This document shows, in pieces, positions 19,640 through 31,440 of a stretch of 64,000 bases of DNA. Numbering within the stretch: position 1 is the first letter of the stretch; each line of letters opens with the position of its first letter. Below the pieces are notes generated by a model that saw only the letters and a list, made by a program, of their open reading frames with translations, had not been told where the DNA came from and did not search any database. Position numbers and translations under genes: made by a program. Source of the DNA: Mycolicibacterium aurum (GTDB lineage Bacteria; Actinomycetota; Actinomycetes; Mycobacteriales; Mycobacteriaceae); NCBI RefSeq assembly GCF_900637195.1, contig NZ_LR134356.1, positions 2,046,001-2,110,000 of the forward strand. Direction: 5' to 3'.

Positions 19640-21120
19640 ATGAGCTCATCACGTTCGACGCCGCAACGCTCGGCGCCAAGATCGCCGCGAAAGAGCTGTC
19701 GTCCACGGAGGTGACGCAGGCCCACCTGGACCAGATCGCGGCCACCGACGGGGAGTACCACGCGTTCCTGCACGTCGCCGCGGACCGGGCGCTGGCCGCT
19801 GCGGCCGACGCCGACAAGGCCATCGCCGACGGCGACGAACCGGCGTCTCCGCTGGCGGGGGTTCCCCTGGCACTCAAGGATGTCTTCACCACCACCGACA
19901 TGCCCACCACGTGCGGATCGAAGATGCTCGACGGCTGGATGTCTCCGTATGACGCCACCGTCACCGCGCGGTTGCGTGCCGCCGGCATCCCGATCCTCGG
20001 CAAGACCAACATGGACGAGTTCGCGATGGGCAGCTCGACCGAGAACTCGGCGTTCGGTCCCACCCGCAACCCGTGGGACGTCGAGCGGGTACCCGGCGGC
20101 TCGGGTGGCGGCAGCGCTGCCGCGCTCGCCGCGTTCCAGGCGCCGTTGGCAATCGGAACCGACACAGGCGGTTCGATCCGGCAACCCGCCGCCCTCACCG
20201 CCACCGTCGGCGTCAAACCCACCTACGGCACCGTGTCGCGGTACGGCCTGATCGCGTGCGCGTCGTCACTCGACCAGGGCGGTCCCTGCGGCCGCACCGT
20301 GCTGGACACGGCGCTGCTGCACCAGGTCATCGCCGGGCACGATCCCCGGGATTCGACGTCGCTGGATGCGGCCGTGCCCGACGTCGTGGCCGCAGCCAGG
20401 GCCGGTGCGTCCGGCGACCTGACGGGCGTCCGCATCGGGGTGGTCAAGCAGTTGCGCAGCGGCGAGGGTTACCAGCCGGGCGTCCTCGCGTCGTTCACCG
20501 CGGCCGTGGACCAGCTGACCGCGCTGGGTGCCGAGGTCAGTGAGGTGGATTGTCCGCACTTCGACTACTCGCTGCCCGCCTACTACCTGATCCTGCCCTC
20601 GGAGGTGTCGTCGAACCTGGCGAAGTTCGACGGCATGCGATACGGGTTGCGGGTCGGCGACGACGGCACCCACAGTGCCGAGGAGGTCATGGCGATGACC
20701 CGCGCCGCCGGCTTCGGTCCCGAGGTCAAGCGCCGGATCATGATCGGCGCCTACGCGCTGTCGGCCGGGTACTACGACGCCTACTACAACCAGGCGCAGA
20801 AGGTCCGCACGCTGATCGCCCGCGACCTCGACGAGGCATACCAGAAGGTCGACGTATTAGTGACGCCGACTACTCCTTCTACGGCGTTCCGCCTCGGGGA
20901 GAAGGTCGACGACCCGCTGTCGATGTACCTGTTCGACCTGTGCACGCTGCCGTTGAACCTGGCCGGGCACTGCGGGATGTCGGTGCCGTCAGGACTGTCT
21001 GACGACGACAATCTGCCGGTCGGGCTGCAGATCATGGCGCCGGGGCTGGCCGACGACCGGCTCTACCGCGTCGGTGCCGCGTACGAAGCTGCGCGCGGAC
21101 CGCTGCCAACTGCGCTCTAG
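19636..21120 (+). CDS. gatA: Asp/Glu-tRNA amidotransferase subunit A (amidase)
   Basis: A 494-residue GatA, an amidase-signature enzyme that releases ammonia from glutamine for conversion of mischarged Glu-tRNA(Gln) and Asp-tRNA(Asn). The Ser-cisSer-Lys triad is visible: Lys81 in [12 protein letters not shown], the serine-rich [12 protein letters not shown], and the cis-Ser in [31 protein letters not shown] precedes it. With GltX, tRNA-Gln and GatB in this same window the parts for the indirect Gln-tRNA route are present. The GTG overlaps the gatC stop; pfkA follows after 18 bases. Confidence 0.97.
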   Translation: MNELITFDAATLGAKIAAKELSSTEVTQAHLDQIAATDGEYHAFLHVAADRALAAAADADKAIADGDEPASPLAGVPLALKDVFTTTDMPTTCGSKMLDGWMSPYDATVTARLRAAGIPILGKTNMDEFAMGSSTENSAFGPTRNPWDVERVPGGSGGGSAAALAAFQAPLAIGTDTGGSIRQPAALTATVGVKPTYGTVSRYGLIACASSLDQGGPCGRTVLDTALLHQVIAGHDPRDSTSLDAAVPDVVAAARAGASGDLTGVRIGVVKQLRSGEGYQPGVLASFTAAVDQLTALGAEVSEVDCPHFDYSLPAYYLILPSEVSSNLAKFDGMRYGLRVGDDGTHSAEEVMAMTRAAGFGPEVKRRIMIGAYALSAGYYDAYYNQAQKVRTLIARDLDEAYQKVDVLVTPTTPSTAFRLGEKVDDPLSMYLFDLCTLPLNLAGHCGMSVPSGLSDDDNLPVGLQIMAPGLADDRLYRVGAAYEAARGPLPTAL

Positions 21121-21138
21121 CGGGGGAGGATAGGGCCC

Positions 21139-22170
21139 ATGCGTATCGGAGTGCTCACCGGAGGCGGCGACTGCCCCGGCCTGAACGCGGTGATCAGGGC
21201 GGTCGTCCGCACCTGCGACGTGCGGTACAACTCGTCGGTCGTCGGGTTTCAGGACGGCTGGCGAGGTCTACTGGAGGATCGCCGCGTCCAGCTCAAGAAC
21301 GACGACCGCAATGACCGGCTGCTCGCCAAAGGCGGCACCATGCTCGGCACCGCGCGGGTGAACCCCGACAAGTTGCGCGCCGGGCTGGACCAGATCAAGC
21401 AGACGCTGGAGGACAACGGGATCGATGTGCTGATCCCGATCGGGGGCGAAGGCACGCTGACCGCAGCGCACTGGCTCTCGGAAGAAAATGTCCCCGTCGT
21501 CGGGGTGCCCAAGACCATCGACAACGACATCGACTGCACCGATGTCACTTTCGGCCACGACACCGCGCTGCACGTCGCCACCGACGCCATCGACCGGCTG
21601 CACAGCACCGCCGAATCGCACCAGCGGGTGATGCTCGTCGAGGTGATGGGCCGCCACGCCGGCTGGATCGCGCTGAACGCCGGCCTGGCCTCGGGTGCGC
21701 ACATGACGCTGATCCCCGAACAGCCGTTCGACGTCGAGGAAGTGTGCCGGCTGGTCAAACAACGGTTTGTGCGCGGTGATTCGCACTTCATCTGTGTGGT
21801 GGCCGAGGGTGCCAAACCGGCCGAGGGGTCGATGCAGTTGAAGCAGGGCGGCACCGACGAGTTCGGGCACGAGAAGTTCACCGGTGTGGCACACCAGCTC
21901 GGCGTCGAGATCGAGAAGCGGATCAACAAGGAAGTACGGGTCACCGTGCTCGGCCACGTCCAGCGCGGCGGCACCCCGACCCCGTACGACCGCGTCCTGG
22001 CCACCCGGTTCGGGGTGAACGCGGCCGACGCCGCCCACGCGGGCGAGTACGGGATGATGGTGTCGCTGCGGGGGCAGGAGATCGGACGGGTGCCGCTGGC
22101 GGACGCGGTGCGCCAGCTCAAACTGGTGCCGCAGAGCCGCTACGACGACGCCGCCGAGTTCTTCGGCTGA
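21139..22170 (+). CDS. pfkA: 6-phosphofructokinase
   Basis: A 343-residue PfkA that phosphorylates fructose 6-phosphate in glycolysis. Seen: [23 protein letters not shown], the nucleotide loop [12 protein letters not shown], the substrate signature [16 protein letters not shown] with the catalytic Asp, [19 protein letters not shown] and the [14 protein letters not shown] allosteric/substrate segment. The GGEGT form (rather than GGDD) suggests ATP rather than pyrophosphate use, as in actinobacterial PfkA. A GGGGGAGGA ribosome site lies just before ATG 21139. Position between gatA and gatB is the conserved mycobacterial order (Rv3011c-Rv3010c-Rv3009c). Confidence 0.96.
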   Translation: MRIGVLTGGGDCPGLNAVIRAVVRTCDVRYNSSVVGFQDGWRGLLEDRRVQLKNDDRNDRLLAKGGTMLGTARVNPDKLRAGLDQIKQTLEDNGIDVLIPIGGEGTLTAAHWLSEENVPVVGVPKTIDNDIDCTDVTFGHDTALHVATDAIDRLHSTAESHQRVMLVEVMGRHAGWIALNAGLASGAHMTLIPEQPFDVEEVCRLVKQRFVRGDSHFICVVAEGAKPAEGSMQLKQGGTDEFGHEKFTGVAHQLGVEIEKRINKEVRVTVLGHVQRGGTPTPYDRVLATRFGVNAADAAHAGEYGMMVSLRGQEIGRVPLADAVRQLKLVPQSRYDDAAEFFG

Positions 22171-22181
22171 CCGACGGCCAC

Positions 22182-22197
22182 TAGGATTCACGGCATG
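22182..22197 (+). promoter_or_regulatory. Leaderless-type -10 (TAGGAT) for gatB
   Basis: TAGGAT at 22182-22187, 7 bases before ATG 22195; gatB may thus have its own promoter besides read-through from gatCA-pfkA. Confidence 0.5.
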
Positions 22198-23706
22198 ACT
22201 TCCGTGACTTCGGCCACCGCACCGCTGCTGGACTACGACGAGGTCATCGCCACGTACGAGCCGGTGCTCGGCCTCGAGGTGCATGTCGAACTGTCGACGG
22301 CCACGAAGATGTTCTGCGGGTGCGCCAACAGATTCGGCGGTGAACCCAACACCCAGGTGTGTCCGGTCTGCCTCGGGCTGCCCGGCTCGCTGCCCGTGCT
22401 CAACGGGGCCGCGGTGGAGTCGGCGATCCGGATCGGGCTGGCGCTCAACTGCGACATCGCCCCGTGGGGTCGGTTCGCCCGCAAGAACTACTTCTATCCG
22501 GATCAGCCGAAGAACTACCAGATCTCCCAGTACGACGAACCGATCGCGGTCAACGGCTACCTCGACGTGCCGCTCGACGACGGCACCACGTGGCGGATCG
22601 AGATCGAGCGCGCCCACATGGAGGAGGACACCGGCAAGCTGACCCACCTGGGCAGCGACACCGGACGTATCGCCGGGGCGACGACGTCGCTCGCCGACTA
22701 CAACCGTTCGGGCGTGCCGCTGATCGAGATCGTCACCAAACCCATCGAGGGTACCGGCGCGCGTGCCCCCGAGATCGCCCGCGCATACGTGACAGCCCTT
22801 CGAGACCTGTTGCGCGCGTTGGATGTCTCCGATGTACGGATGGACCAGGGCTCGATGCGCTGCGACTCCAACGTCTCACTCAAGCCGATCGGCCGAGCGG
22901 AGTTCGGTACCCGTACCGAGACCAAGAACGTGAACTCCCTCAAGAGCGTCGAGGTCGCGGTCCACTACGAGATGCGTAGGCAGGCAGCAGTTCTCGACGC
23001 CGGGGGCACGGTCACCCAGGAGACCCGCCACTTCCACGAAGACGGCTACACCTCGCCGGGGCGTAGCAAGGAGACCGCGCAGGACTACCGGTACTTCCCC
23101 GAGCCCGACCTCGAGCCCGTGGCTCCGAGCGCCGAACTGGTCGAGCGCCTGCGGCAGACCATTCCGGAGCTTCCGTGGTTGTCGCGCAAGCGGATTCAGG
23201 ACGACTGGGGAATCTCCGACGAGGTGATGCGTGACCTCGTCAACATCGGCGCGCTGGACCTGATCGCGGCCACCGTCGCCGAAGGTGTGTCCAGCGACCA
23301 GGCCCGCGCGTGGTGGGGCAACTTCCTGGTGCAGAAAGCCAACGAGAAGGCCGTCGCGCTCGAGGACCTCCCGATCACGCCGGCGCAGGTTGCCGCCGTG
23401 GTCAAGCTGGTCGACGACGGCACGCTGTCGAACAAACTGGCGCGTCAGGTGGTCGAAGGCGTGCTGGCCGGCGAGGGCGACCCCGAGCAGGTGATGGCCG
23501 ACCGCGGTCTGGCCATGGTGCGCGACGAGTCGCTGATCCAGGCGGCCATCGACGAAGCTCTCGCGGCGCAACCCGACATCGTCGAGAAGATCCGCGGCGG
23601 CAAGGTGGCGGCCGCGGGCGCGATCGTCGGCGCAGTCATGAAGGCCACCAAGGGCCAGGCGGACGCCGCGCGGGTGCGCGAGCTCGTCCTCGCCGCGTGT
23701 AGCTGA
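22195..23706 (+). CDS. gatB: Asp/Glu-tRNA amidotransferase subunit B
   Basis: A 503-residue GatB, the tRNA-binding and kinase/transamidase subunit. The cradle domain shows [45 protein letters not shown] with the CxC..CxxC zinc-type cysteines, [20 protein letters not shown], and [18 protein letters not shown]. The [13 protein letters not shown] region and C-terminal helical YqeY-like tail ([40 protein letters not shown]) complete it. It is separated from gatCA by pfkA. A histidine kinase gene begins 3 bases after its stop. Confidence 0.97.
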   Translation: MTSVTSATAPLLDYDEVIATYEPVLGLEVHVELSTATKMFCGCANRFGGEPNTQVCPVCLGLPGSLPVLNGAAVESAIRIGLALNCDIAPWGRFARKNYFYPDQPKNYQISQYDEPIAVNGYLDVPLDDGTTWRIEIERAHMEEDTGKLTHLGSDTGRIAGATTSLADYNRSGVPLIEIVTKPIEGTGARAPEIARAYVTALRDLLRALDVSDVRMDQGSMRCDSNVSLKPIGRAEFGTRTETKNVNSLKSVEVAVHYEMRRQAAVLDAGGTVTQETRHFHEDGYTSPGRSKETAQDYRYFPEPDLEPVAPSAELVERLRQTIPELPWLSRKRIQDDWGISDEVMRDLVNIGALDLIAATVAEGVSSDQARAWWGNFLVQKANEKAVALEDLPITPAQVAAVVKLVDDGTLSNKLARQVVEGVLAGEGDPEQVMADRGLAMVRDESLIQAAIDEALAAQPDIVEKIRGGKVAAAGAIVGAVMKATKGQADAARVRELVLAACS

Positions 23707-23709
23707 CCG

Positions 23710-25080
23710 ATGAAAAGCCCGCAGGACCTGGTCTTCCGACTGCTGCAACACCCGCTGCGGCTGCTGTCACTGCGCTCGATCGTGATCCTGTCCCAGCTGG
23801 GGGTGATCATCCTGGTGCTGACGCTGGGCGTGTGGGTGTGGGTGGGCGTCACCAACGACCAGTACGACCAGCTCGACCGGCGGCTGGATTCGTTGTCGAG
23901 CCTGGGCGACGTCAACACCCTGCTGCGCAGCGCCCGTGAGGGCGTCGGCCCGGAGGAGACCGAGGGTGGTCTGGTGCGCACCGCGCGGTTCAGCGGTGCC
24001 ACCGTCTCGATACCGGCGGACATCGTGCTGCCCGAACTCGCCAGCGGATATGCCGACGCGACGATCGACGGTGTCGAGTACCGCGTCCGCACCATCACCA
24101 CCGACAACGCGTCCGTGGCACTCGGGGCGCCGCTGGAGGACACCCAGGCCCGCATCGACGGCCTGCACTGGCGGGTGTTCTGGATCTGCTTCGGGGTGAT
24201 CCTGGGCACGCTGCTGGTCGGCTGGGTGATCGCGCTGATCATGGTCAACCCGTTCCGGCTGCTTGCGCAGCAGGCTCGCGCCATCAATGCGCAGTCCAAC
24301 CCCGACGAGGTGCAGGTGCGCGGAGTGTGGGAGGCGGTCGAGATCTCCGAGGCGGTGGAGGGCATGCTCGCGCGCATCGGTGACGAGCAGCAGCGCACCC
24401 GTGCGGCGCTGGAGTCCGCACGTGACTTCGCCGCCGTCGCGTCGCATGAGCTGCGCACACCGCTGACCGCGATGCGCACGAACCTGGAGGTGCTCTCGAC
24501 GCTGGATCTGGGAGCTGAGCAGCGCGACGAGGTCATCAGCGACGTCATCCGGACCCAGTCGCGGATCGAGGCGACCCTCACCGCGCTGGAGCGCCTCGCC
24601 CAGGGGGAGTTGACCACCGTCGACGACTTCGTCCCAGTCGACGTGGCCGAACTACTCGATCGTGCCGCCCACGACGCGATGCACAACTATCCCGGCCTGG
24701 AGGTGTCGCTGGCGTCGTCGACGACGGTGCTGATGCTGGGCATGCCCGCCGGGCTTCGGCTCGTCATCGACAATGCCATCGCCAATGCGGTCAAACACGG
24801 TGGCGCAACCCAGGTTCGGTTGAGTGTGCTCAGCTCGTCGGCCGGCGTGGAGATCGCCGTCGACGACAACGGCTCGGGGGTGCCCGAGTGCGAGCGGGCC
24901 GAGGTGTTCCAGCGCTTCCACCGGGGTACCACCGCGTCCCGGTCGGGATCGGGACTCGGACTGGCCCTGGTGGCTCAGCAGGCCGAGATACACGGTGGCA
25001 CCGCGGCGTTGGAGGTCAGTCCGCTCGGCGGCACCCGGTTGATGCTGCGCATGCCGGGTTCGGGGCCGGGCACCGTCTGA
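23710..25080 (+). CDS. PrrB-like sensor histidine kinase, orphan
   Basis: A 456-residue membrane histidine kinase. TM1 is about residues 22-46 (LRSIVILSQLGVIILVLTLGVWVWVGV), the periplasmic loop about 47-150, TM2 about 156-178 (VFWICFGVILGTLLVGWVIALIM), then a HAMP-like linker. HisKA carries the phosphorylated His246 in ASHELRTPLTAMRTNLEVLSTLD. The HATPase has N box DNAIANAVKHGG, DDNGSGVP and SGSGLGLALVAQQ. Wording from the H box to the end closely matches mycobacterial PrrB (Rv0902c) as I remember it. No response regulator lies upstream (gatB) or downstream (lppZ), so it looks like an orphan PrrB paralogue that may act on PrrA or another regulator. It starts 3 bases after gatB, so it is likely cotranscribed. 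Confidence 0.88.
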   Translation: MKSPQDLVFRLLQHPLRLLSLRSIVILSQLGVIILVLTLGVWVWVGVTNDQYDQLDRRLDSLSSLGDVNTLLRSAREGVGPEETEGGLVRTARFSGATVSIPADIVLPELASGYADATIDGVEYRVRTITTDNASVALGAPLEDTQARIDGLHWRVFWICFGVILGTLLVGWVIALIMVNPFRLLAQQARAINAQSNPDEVQVRGVWEAVEISEAVEGMLARIGDEQQRTRAALESARDFAAVASHELRTPLTAMRTNLEVLSTLDLGAEQRDEVISDVIRTQSRIEATLTALERLAQGELTTVDDFVPVDVAELLDRAAHDAMHNYPGLEVSLASSTTVLMLGMPAGLRLVIDNAIANAVKHGGATQVRLSVLSSSAGVEIAVDDNGSGVPECERAEVFQRFHRGTTASRSGSGLGLALVAQQAEIHGGTAALEVSPLGGTRLMLRMPGSGPGTV

Positions 25081-25104
25081 GCTCGCGCTGTCGCGCCGGC
25101 CGGA

Positions 25105-26226
25105 CTACGTGTTGTCGGCGTTGGTGCGCGGGAAGCCGCCGCCCTGCGGGAAGAGCGGGAACACCACGTCGTCGAGGCGCATCGGGTCACCGGAGGTCTT
25201 GTTGACCGTGGCTCCCCAGACGTTGCCGTCCGGCGAGACCTGCAGCGCCCACGCGTGACCGTGCTGATCCTGGCGCACCACCTCGGGATCGCCTGTCACC
25301 GCACCGGTCTCGGGCGCCATCCGCACCGCCACGGTCTGTTTGGTGTTGACGAGGTTCACCAGCACCGTGCCGTCGAGCGCCGCGCAGCCGGCCACACCGG
25401 GGCGGTCCGGCCACGTCCACACCGTCGAGACCCGGGAATCCTTGGTGATCCGCTGCAGACGGTCGGCCGTGGGAGTGCGGTCGGTGACGTACAGCGACTC
25501 GTCGGCAGGATCGATGCACATGCTGCCGCCGGGTCCGAGGCCGGACAAGGCGGTCGTCGTCGGCGCCTGGTCGACGGTCGTCGGCTGCTCGATGCGTAGC
25601 AGCTTGCCCGCCATCGATCCGGGGTCGGCGGCCAGAGCCGGGCTGCCCGCATCGCCGGTCTGGACCACCAGCGTCGTCGGGCTCGTGAAGATCAGCGAGC
25701 CCATGTTTCCGGTGGCGCCCTTGGGAATGCCGGTGAGGATCGGCTTGGGCGGGTCGCCCTCGGCGATGCGCACCACGCGGTTGTCGGTCGGCGTGCTGAT
25801 GTAGGCGTACATCAGGCGGTCCTGCATGAAGGTGGGGGACATGACGATGTCCAGCAGGCCGCCGTCGCCGCCGGGGTCGACGGGAATGACCATCTTGGTG
25901 ATCGGCTCGGCCTTCACCGACACCTGCTTGACCGCGCCGGTGGTCCGCTCGGCGACCAGCGCCGACTGGCTGTCCGGCAGCATGATCAGGCCGCTGGTGC
26001 TCTCCAGGCAACCCTGCATGACGCCCGGGGCCGGGCATTCCTTCGGGAAGGGCTTCGCGGGCAGCGGGGGCGGGGGAGGCGGGGTGGATGTCGGTCCGGG
26101 TGCGAGCTCGGGCTCGGTGGTGAAGGGTTGCGACTGCGCGGAGTCGAAACGCGCACAGCCGGAACCGGCGAGCAGTGCCGCACACAGCAACACGACGAAA
26201 GCCCGCAACGGCCGACGCTCAGTCAT
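25105..26226 (-). CDS. lppZ: Lipoprotein LppZ, sorbosone-dehydrogenase-like beta-propeller
   Basis: A 373-residue lipoprotein. Signal peptide LRAFVVLLCAALLAGSGC gives a lipidated Cys at about position 24, followed by a Pro-rich linker (TSTPPPPPPLPAKPFPKECPAPGVMQGCLESTSGLI). The rest is a GSDH/L-sorbosone-dehydrogenase-type six-bladed propeller without obvious PQQ-site certainty. Long stretches agree with LppZ (Rv3006) from memory, e.g. DRLMYAYISTPTDNRV and VVFPLFPQGGGFPR near the C-terminus. Function is unknown beyond cell-envelope location. ATG 26226 is supported by a TAACCT -10 seven bases upstream; the open frame extends much further but without similarity. Confidence 0.92.
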   Translation of the reverse strand: MTERRPLRAFVVLLCAALLAGSGCARFDSAQSQPFTTEPELAPGPTSTPPPPPPLPAKPFPKECPAPGVMQGCLESTSGLIMLPDSQSALVAERTTGAVKQVSVKAEPITKMVIPVDPGGDGGLLDIVMSPTFMQDRLMYAYISTPTDNRVVRIAEGDPPKPILTGIPKGATGNMGSLIFTSPTTLVVQTGDAGSPALAADPGSMAGKLLRIEQPTTVDQAPTTTALSGLGPGGSMCIDPADESLYVTDRTPTADRLQRITKDSRVSTVWTWPDRPGVAGCAALDGTVLVNLVNTKQTVAVRMAPETGAVTGDPEVVRQDQHGHAWALQVSPDGNVWGATVNKTSGDPMRLDDVVFPLFPQGGGFPRTNADNT

Positions 26227-26239
26227 GCACGCCAGGTTA
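26226..26239 (-). promoter_or_regulatory. Leaderless-type -10 (TAACCT) for lppZ
   Basis: Minus-strand TAACCT (26239-26234), 7 bases, then ATG 26226. Confidence 0.5.
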
Positions 26240-26360
26240 CGGATCGCTGACCGGTGCGCGCCACGCGCTCCCGGCCGCCACCGGCCTGGACCAGCGCAGC
26301 ACTGCACAAACACGTGCTCAACGCGCCGCGCTAATCCGCGGTTAGGGGCCGAACAGCACT

Positions 26361-26376
26361 TACCCTGGCTGTCGTG
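26361..26376 (+). promoter_or_regulatory. Leaderless-type -10 (TACCCT) for the DoxX gene
   Basis: TACCCT at 26361-26366, 7 bases before GTG 26374. Confidence 0.5.
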
Positions 26377-27207
26377 ACGAGTCCCCATGACCCTCGCCCC
26401 TGGCAGCGGCCCGACGATTCGGCTGGCCGGCCCGCGTCGGCGAGCCTGGTGGACCCCGAGGACGACCTTCCCTCCGCCCACTACGGCGGCGACTTCGAGA
26501 CGACAGCGATTCCGCGCTACGACTCGGCGAAGCCGAGCGGCCAGCAGCCGTTCACCCTGCTGAACGACCCCGAACCCCTGCCGTACGTCCAGCCGGGCGC
26601 TGGTCTGGCGCCCGGCGCCTACGGGTCCACCGCGGCGCCCACCGAGGTCGGGCTCATCGATTCCGACGATCGCCGGGACGACCGAAGGGGCACCCAGGAC
26701 CTCGGGTTGCTGCTGCTGCGCGTCGCCGTGGGTGCGCTGTTCATCGGCCACGGCCTGCAGAAGGTGTTCGGCTGGTGGGGCGGTCCCGGCCTCGGCGGGT
26801 TCCGCGACTCTCTCACCGACGTGGGCTTCCGAAACGCCGACATCCTGGCCTACGTGGCCGCAGGCGGTCAGATCGCGGCAGGTGTGCTGCTGGTGCTCGG
26901 GTTGTTCACCCCGATCGCGGCGGCGGGCGCGTTGGGCTACCTGCTCACCTCGATACTGGCGGAAGTCTCGATCGCCCATGACGAGGCGCGGCTGTCCGCC
27001 TTCCTCACCGACGGCCACGAGTATCAGATCGTGCTGCTGTGCGCTGTGGCGGCCATCATCCTGGTCGGCCCGGGCCGGTACGGCCTCGACGGCGGCCGCG
27101 GATGGGCGCGCCGGCCGTTTGTCGGATCGATCGCCGCGCTGCTGCTCGGGGTGGGTGCCGGGGTGGCGATCTGGATGCTGCTCAACGGGGCCAACCCGCT
27201 GGCCTGA
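26374..27207 (+). CDS. DoxX-family membrane protein (Rv3005c-like)
   Basis: A 277-residue membrane protein. The first ~105 residues are a hydrophilic, Pro/Asp-rich cytoplasmic-looking tail (SPHDPRPWQRPDD...). The DoxX domain follows: LLLLRVAVGALFIGHGLQKVFGWWGGPGLGGF, then helices at YVAAGGQIAAGVLLVLGLFTPIAAAGALGYLLTSI, QIVLLCAVAAIILVG and VGSIAALLLGVGAGVAIWMLL, i.e. four to five transmembrane segments. In M. tuberculosis Rv3005c (DoxX) was reported to form a membrane oxidoreductase complex with SodA and SseA for radical detoxification; those partners are not in this window. It is convergent with cfp6 (4 bases apart). Confidence 0.88.
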   Translation: MTSPHDPRPWQRPDDSAGRPASASLVDPEDDLPSAHYGGDFETTAIPRYDSAKPSGQQPFTLLNDPEPLPYVQPGAGLAPGAYGSTAAPTEVGLIDSDDRRDDRRGTQDLGLLLLRVAVGALFIGHGLQKVFGWWGGPGLGGFRDSLTDVGFRNADILAYVAAGGQIAAGVLLVLGLFTPIAAAGALGYLLTSILAEVSIAHDEARLSAFLTDGHEYQIVLLCAVAAIILVGPGRYGLDGGRGWARRPFVGSIAALLLGVGAGVAIWMLLNGANPLA

Positions 27208-27211
27208 CCGC

Positions 27212-27607
27212 CTACTCGTACGGGTTGGGTACCCGACCGCCGCTGGCGGCAGTCAGCAGCGGCAGGGTCGAGAACGTCACCGCGGGCAACGGCAGTTCGG
27301 TGCCGTCCCGGCGGCGAGCCACCGCCCAGGCGCGACGCCCGAACCGCAGTCCGTCGATGTCGTCCCACGGCACGGTCGTGCGGCCGAACAGGGTTCGCGC
27401 GGTGACCGTGTCGCGGTCTGCGACGGTGCGGTAGCGGACCACGACGATCGACATCGCCACCGGGATCAGCAGCAGCAGCGCGAACCACTGCGGACCTGCC
27501 AGCACCACGGCGAGCAGGGCCAAGGTGAAGAAGCCCACCGCCACGTGGGCCATCGGCGAGATCCTGATCACGACAGGAGCGGACCCCGGCGCCGAGCGTG
27601 TAGCCAT
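27212..27607 (-). CDS. cfp6: Cfp6-like PH-domain membrane protein (Rv3004-like)
   Basis: A small protein of up to 131 residues with two adjacent hydrophobic helices (HVAVGFFTLALLAVVLAG and WFALLLLIPVAMSIVVV) followed by a bacterial PH-like domain (DTVTARTLFGRTTVPWDDIDGLRFGRRAWAVARRRDGTELPLPAVTF) ending SGGRVPNPYE. The C-terminal half matches Cfp6 as remembered, originally found in culture filtrate; role unknown. ATG 27607 opens the frame, but the family may start at MAHVAVGFF (27553). No clear promoter hexamer is seen at the usual distance. Confidence 0.82.
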   Translation of the reverse strand: MATRSAPGSAPVVIRISPMAHVAVGFFTLALLAVVLAGPQWFALLLLIPVAMSIVVVRYRTVADRDTVTARTLFGRTTVPWDDIDGLRFGRRAWAVARRRDGTELPLPAVTFSTLPLLTAASGGRVPNPYE

Positions 27608-27701
27608 GCCGCCATCATTCCACCGGCAGTCTGCTGCCCGCGAAAGCGCTCGTCGGTGCCTGTCTGCTCCTCGCGCACGCGCTCGTCGGTGGCACCCAGA
27701 T

Positions 27702-27742
27702 TTGACCTTCGGCCAGTTCGGCGGCTACCGTCGTCTGCTATG
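27702..27742 (+). promoter_or_regulatory. ilvBNC promoter, leaderless with respect to the leader peptide
   Basis: TTGACC (27702-27707) and TACCGT (27726-27731) are spaced by 18 bases, a good sigma-A pair. The A of the leader-peptide ATG at 27740 lies 9 bases after the -10, so transcription should start at or very near it. The remaining upstream part of the 311-base gap (27608-27700) holds no gene, only a short direct repeat GCGCTCGTCGGTG at 27646-27658 and 27679-27691. Confidence 0.7.
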
Positions 27743-27805
27743 CAGACCATGCTCGTAGTAATTGGGTTGCGCGTTGATGCCGCGCTGGCCCCGATTCGGG
27801 CATAG
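27740..27805 (+). CDS. ilv operon leader peptide (attenuator)
   Basis: A 21-codon open frame, ATG to TAG, ahead of ilvB. Codons 5-8 read Leu-Val-Val-Ile (CTC GTA GTA ATT), followed by Gly-Leu. Eight of 21 residues are Leu, Val or Ile, the products of the pathway below. GTA and ATT are unusual codons for this GC-rich genome, which fits a ribosome-stalling role. The coding sequence itself forms the 5' arm of a 17-bp hairpin (27764-27780 with 27813-27829) whose 3' arm overlaps the base of a strong terminator. This is the layout of classical ribosome-mediated attenuation. Confidence 0.85.
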   Translation: MQTMLVVIGLRVDAALAPIRA

Positions 27806-27862
27806 CAAAACAGCATCGACGCGCAACCCTCGTACAGCCCGCTGGGCTGACGGGGGTTTTTT
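27764..27862 (+). promoter_or_regulatory. ilvBNC transcription attenuator: antiterminator hairpin and overlapping terminator
   Basis: Arm 1 (27764-27780, inside the leader peptide just after the stalling codons) pairs with arm 2 (27813-27829) over 17 positions with one G-U wobble. Arm 2 shares bases 27825-27829 (AACCC) with the 5' side of the terminator. If the ribosome stalls at Leu-Val-Val-Ile, arm 1 is largely free and 1:2 can form, opening the terminator base. If it reads through to the TAG at 27803, arm 1 is covered and the terminator folds. The mechanism is inferred from geometry. Confidence 0.75.
27825..27862 (+). terminator. Attenuator terminator of ilvBNC
   Basis: Stem of 15 pairs with one bulged A (27834): AACCCTCGT and CAGCCC on the 5' side, GGGCTG and ACGGGGGTT on the 3' side, loop GCT, followed by a run of T (27857-27862). 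Confidence 0.88.
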
Positions 27863-27918
27863 GTTGCCCCAGCACCGATTTGAGAAGATCGCCCGACCGA
27901 GAAAGACCAGAGGACACC

Positions 27919-29795
<1,877 letters not shown>

Positions 29796-29799
<4 letters not shown>

Positions 29800-30308
29800 G
29801 CACCACTGCGCCGCGCACACATACGCTGTCGGTGCTCGTGGAGGACAAACCGGGCGTCCTCGCCCGCGTCGCGTCCCTGTTCTCCCGGCGCGGATACAAC
29901 ATCCAGTCGCTGGCCGTCGGAGCCACCGAGCACAAGAACCTCTCGCGGATGACCATCGTGGTCGATGTCGAGGATTCACCGTTGGAGCAGATCACCAAGC
30001 AGCTCAACAAGCTGATCAACGTGATCAAGATTGTCGAGCAGGACGAGGAGACCACGGTCTCCCGCGAGCTCGCGCTGATCAAGGTCCGCACCGATGCCGC
30101 CACCCGTGGCCAGGTGATCGAGGCGGTCAACCTGTTCCGCGCCAAGGTCGTCGACGTCTCGAACGAGTCGCTGACCGTCGAGGCCACCGGAACGCCTGAG
30201 AAGATCGAAGCGCTGTTGCGGGTGCTCGAGCCCTACGGCGTTCGCGAGATCGTCCAGTCCGGTGTGGTGTCGCTGTCCCGCGGCCCCCGCGGTATCAGCA
30301 CCAAGTAA
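29796..30308 (+). CDS. ilvN: Acetolactate synthase small (regulatory) subunit
   Basis: A 170-residue regulatory subunit that binds the IlvB catalytic subunit and mediates valine feedback inhibition. The N-terminal ACT domain reads [48 protein letters not shown]; the second domain ([33 protein letters not shown]) is the ALS_ss_C fold, ending [20 protein letters not shown]. The start is the ATG overlapping the ilvB TGA. The next gene, ilvC, begins 39 bases downstream. Confidence 0.97.
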
Positions 30309-30311
30309 TGA

Positions 30312-31361
<1,050 letters not shown>

Positions 31362-31372
31362 CACCTTTTCGC

Positions 31373-31430
31373 CGAACTGGGATTCCCGGTCGTTGATCGC
31401 CCGTCGATCGCGACCGGGAATCCCAGTTCG
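31373..31430 (+). terminator. Long perfect inverted repeat after ilvC (probable terminator)
   Basis: Two perfect 20-base arms (31373-31392 and 31411-31430; left arm CGAACTGGGATTCCCGGTCG) enclose an 18-base loop that itself holds GATCG/CGATC. No T-run follows the right arm, so it would be an I-shaped terminator or an RNA-stability hairpin. Confidence 0.7.
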
Positions 31431-31440
31431 CGTTGATCGG

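Noticed and set aside
26227-27018. Upstream extension of the lppZ frame by about 260 codons
   Set aside because: Overlaps the DoxX gene antisense and would bury the lipoprotein signal peptide; the -10 at 26239-26234 fits the short form.
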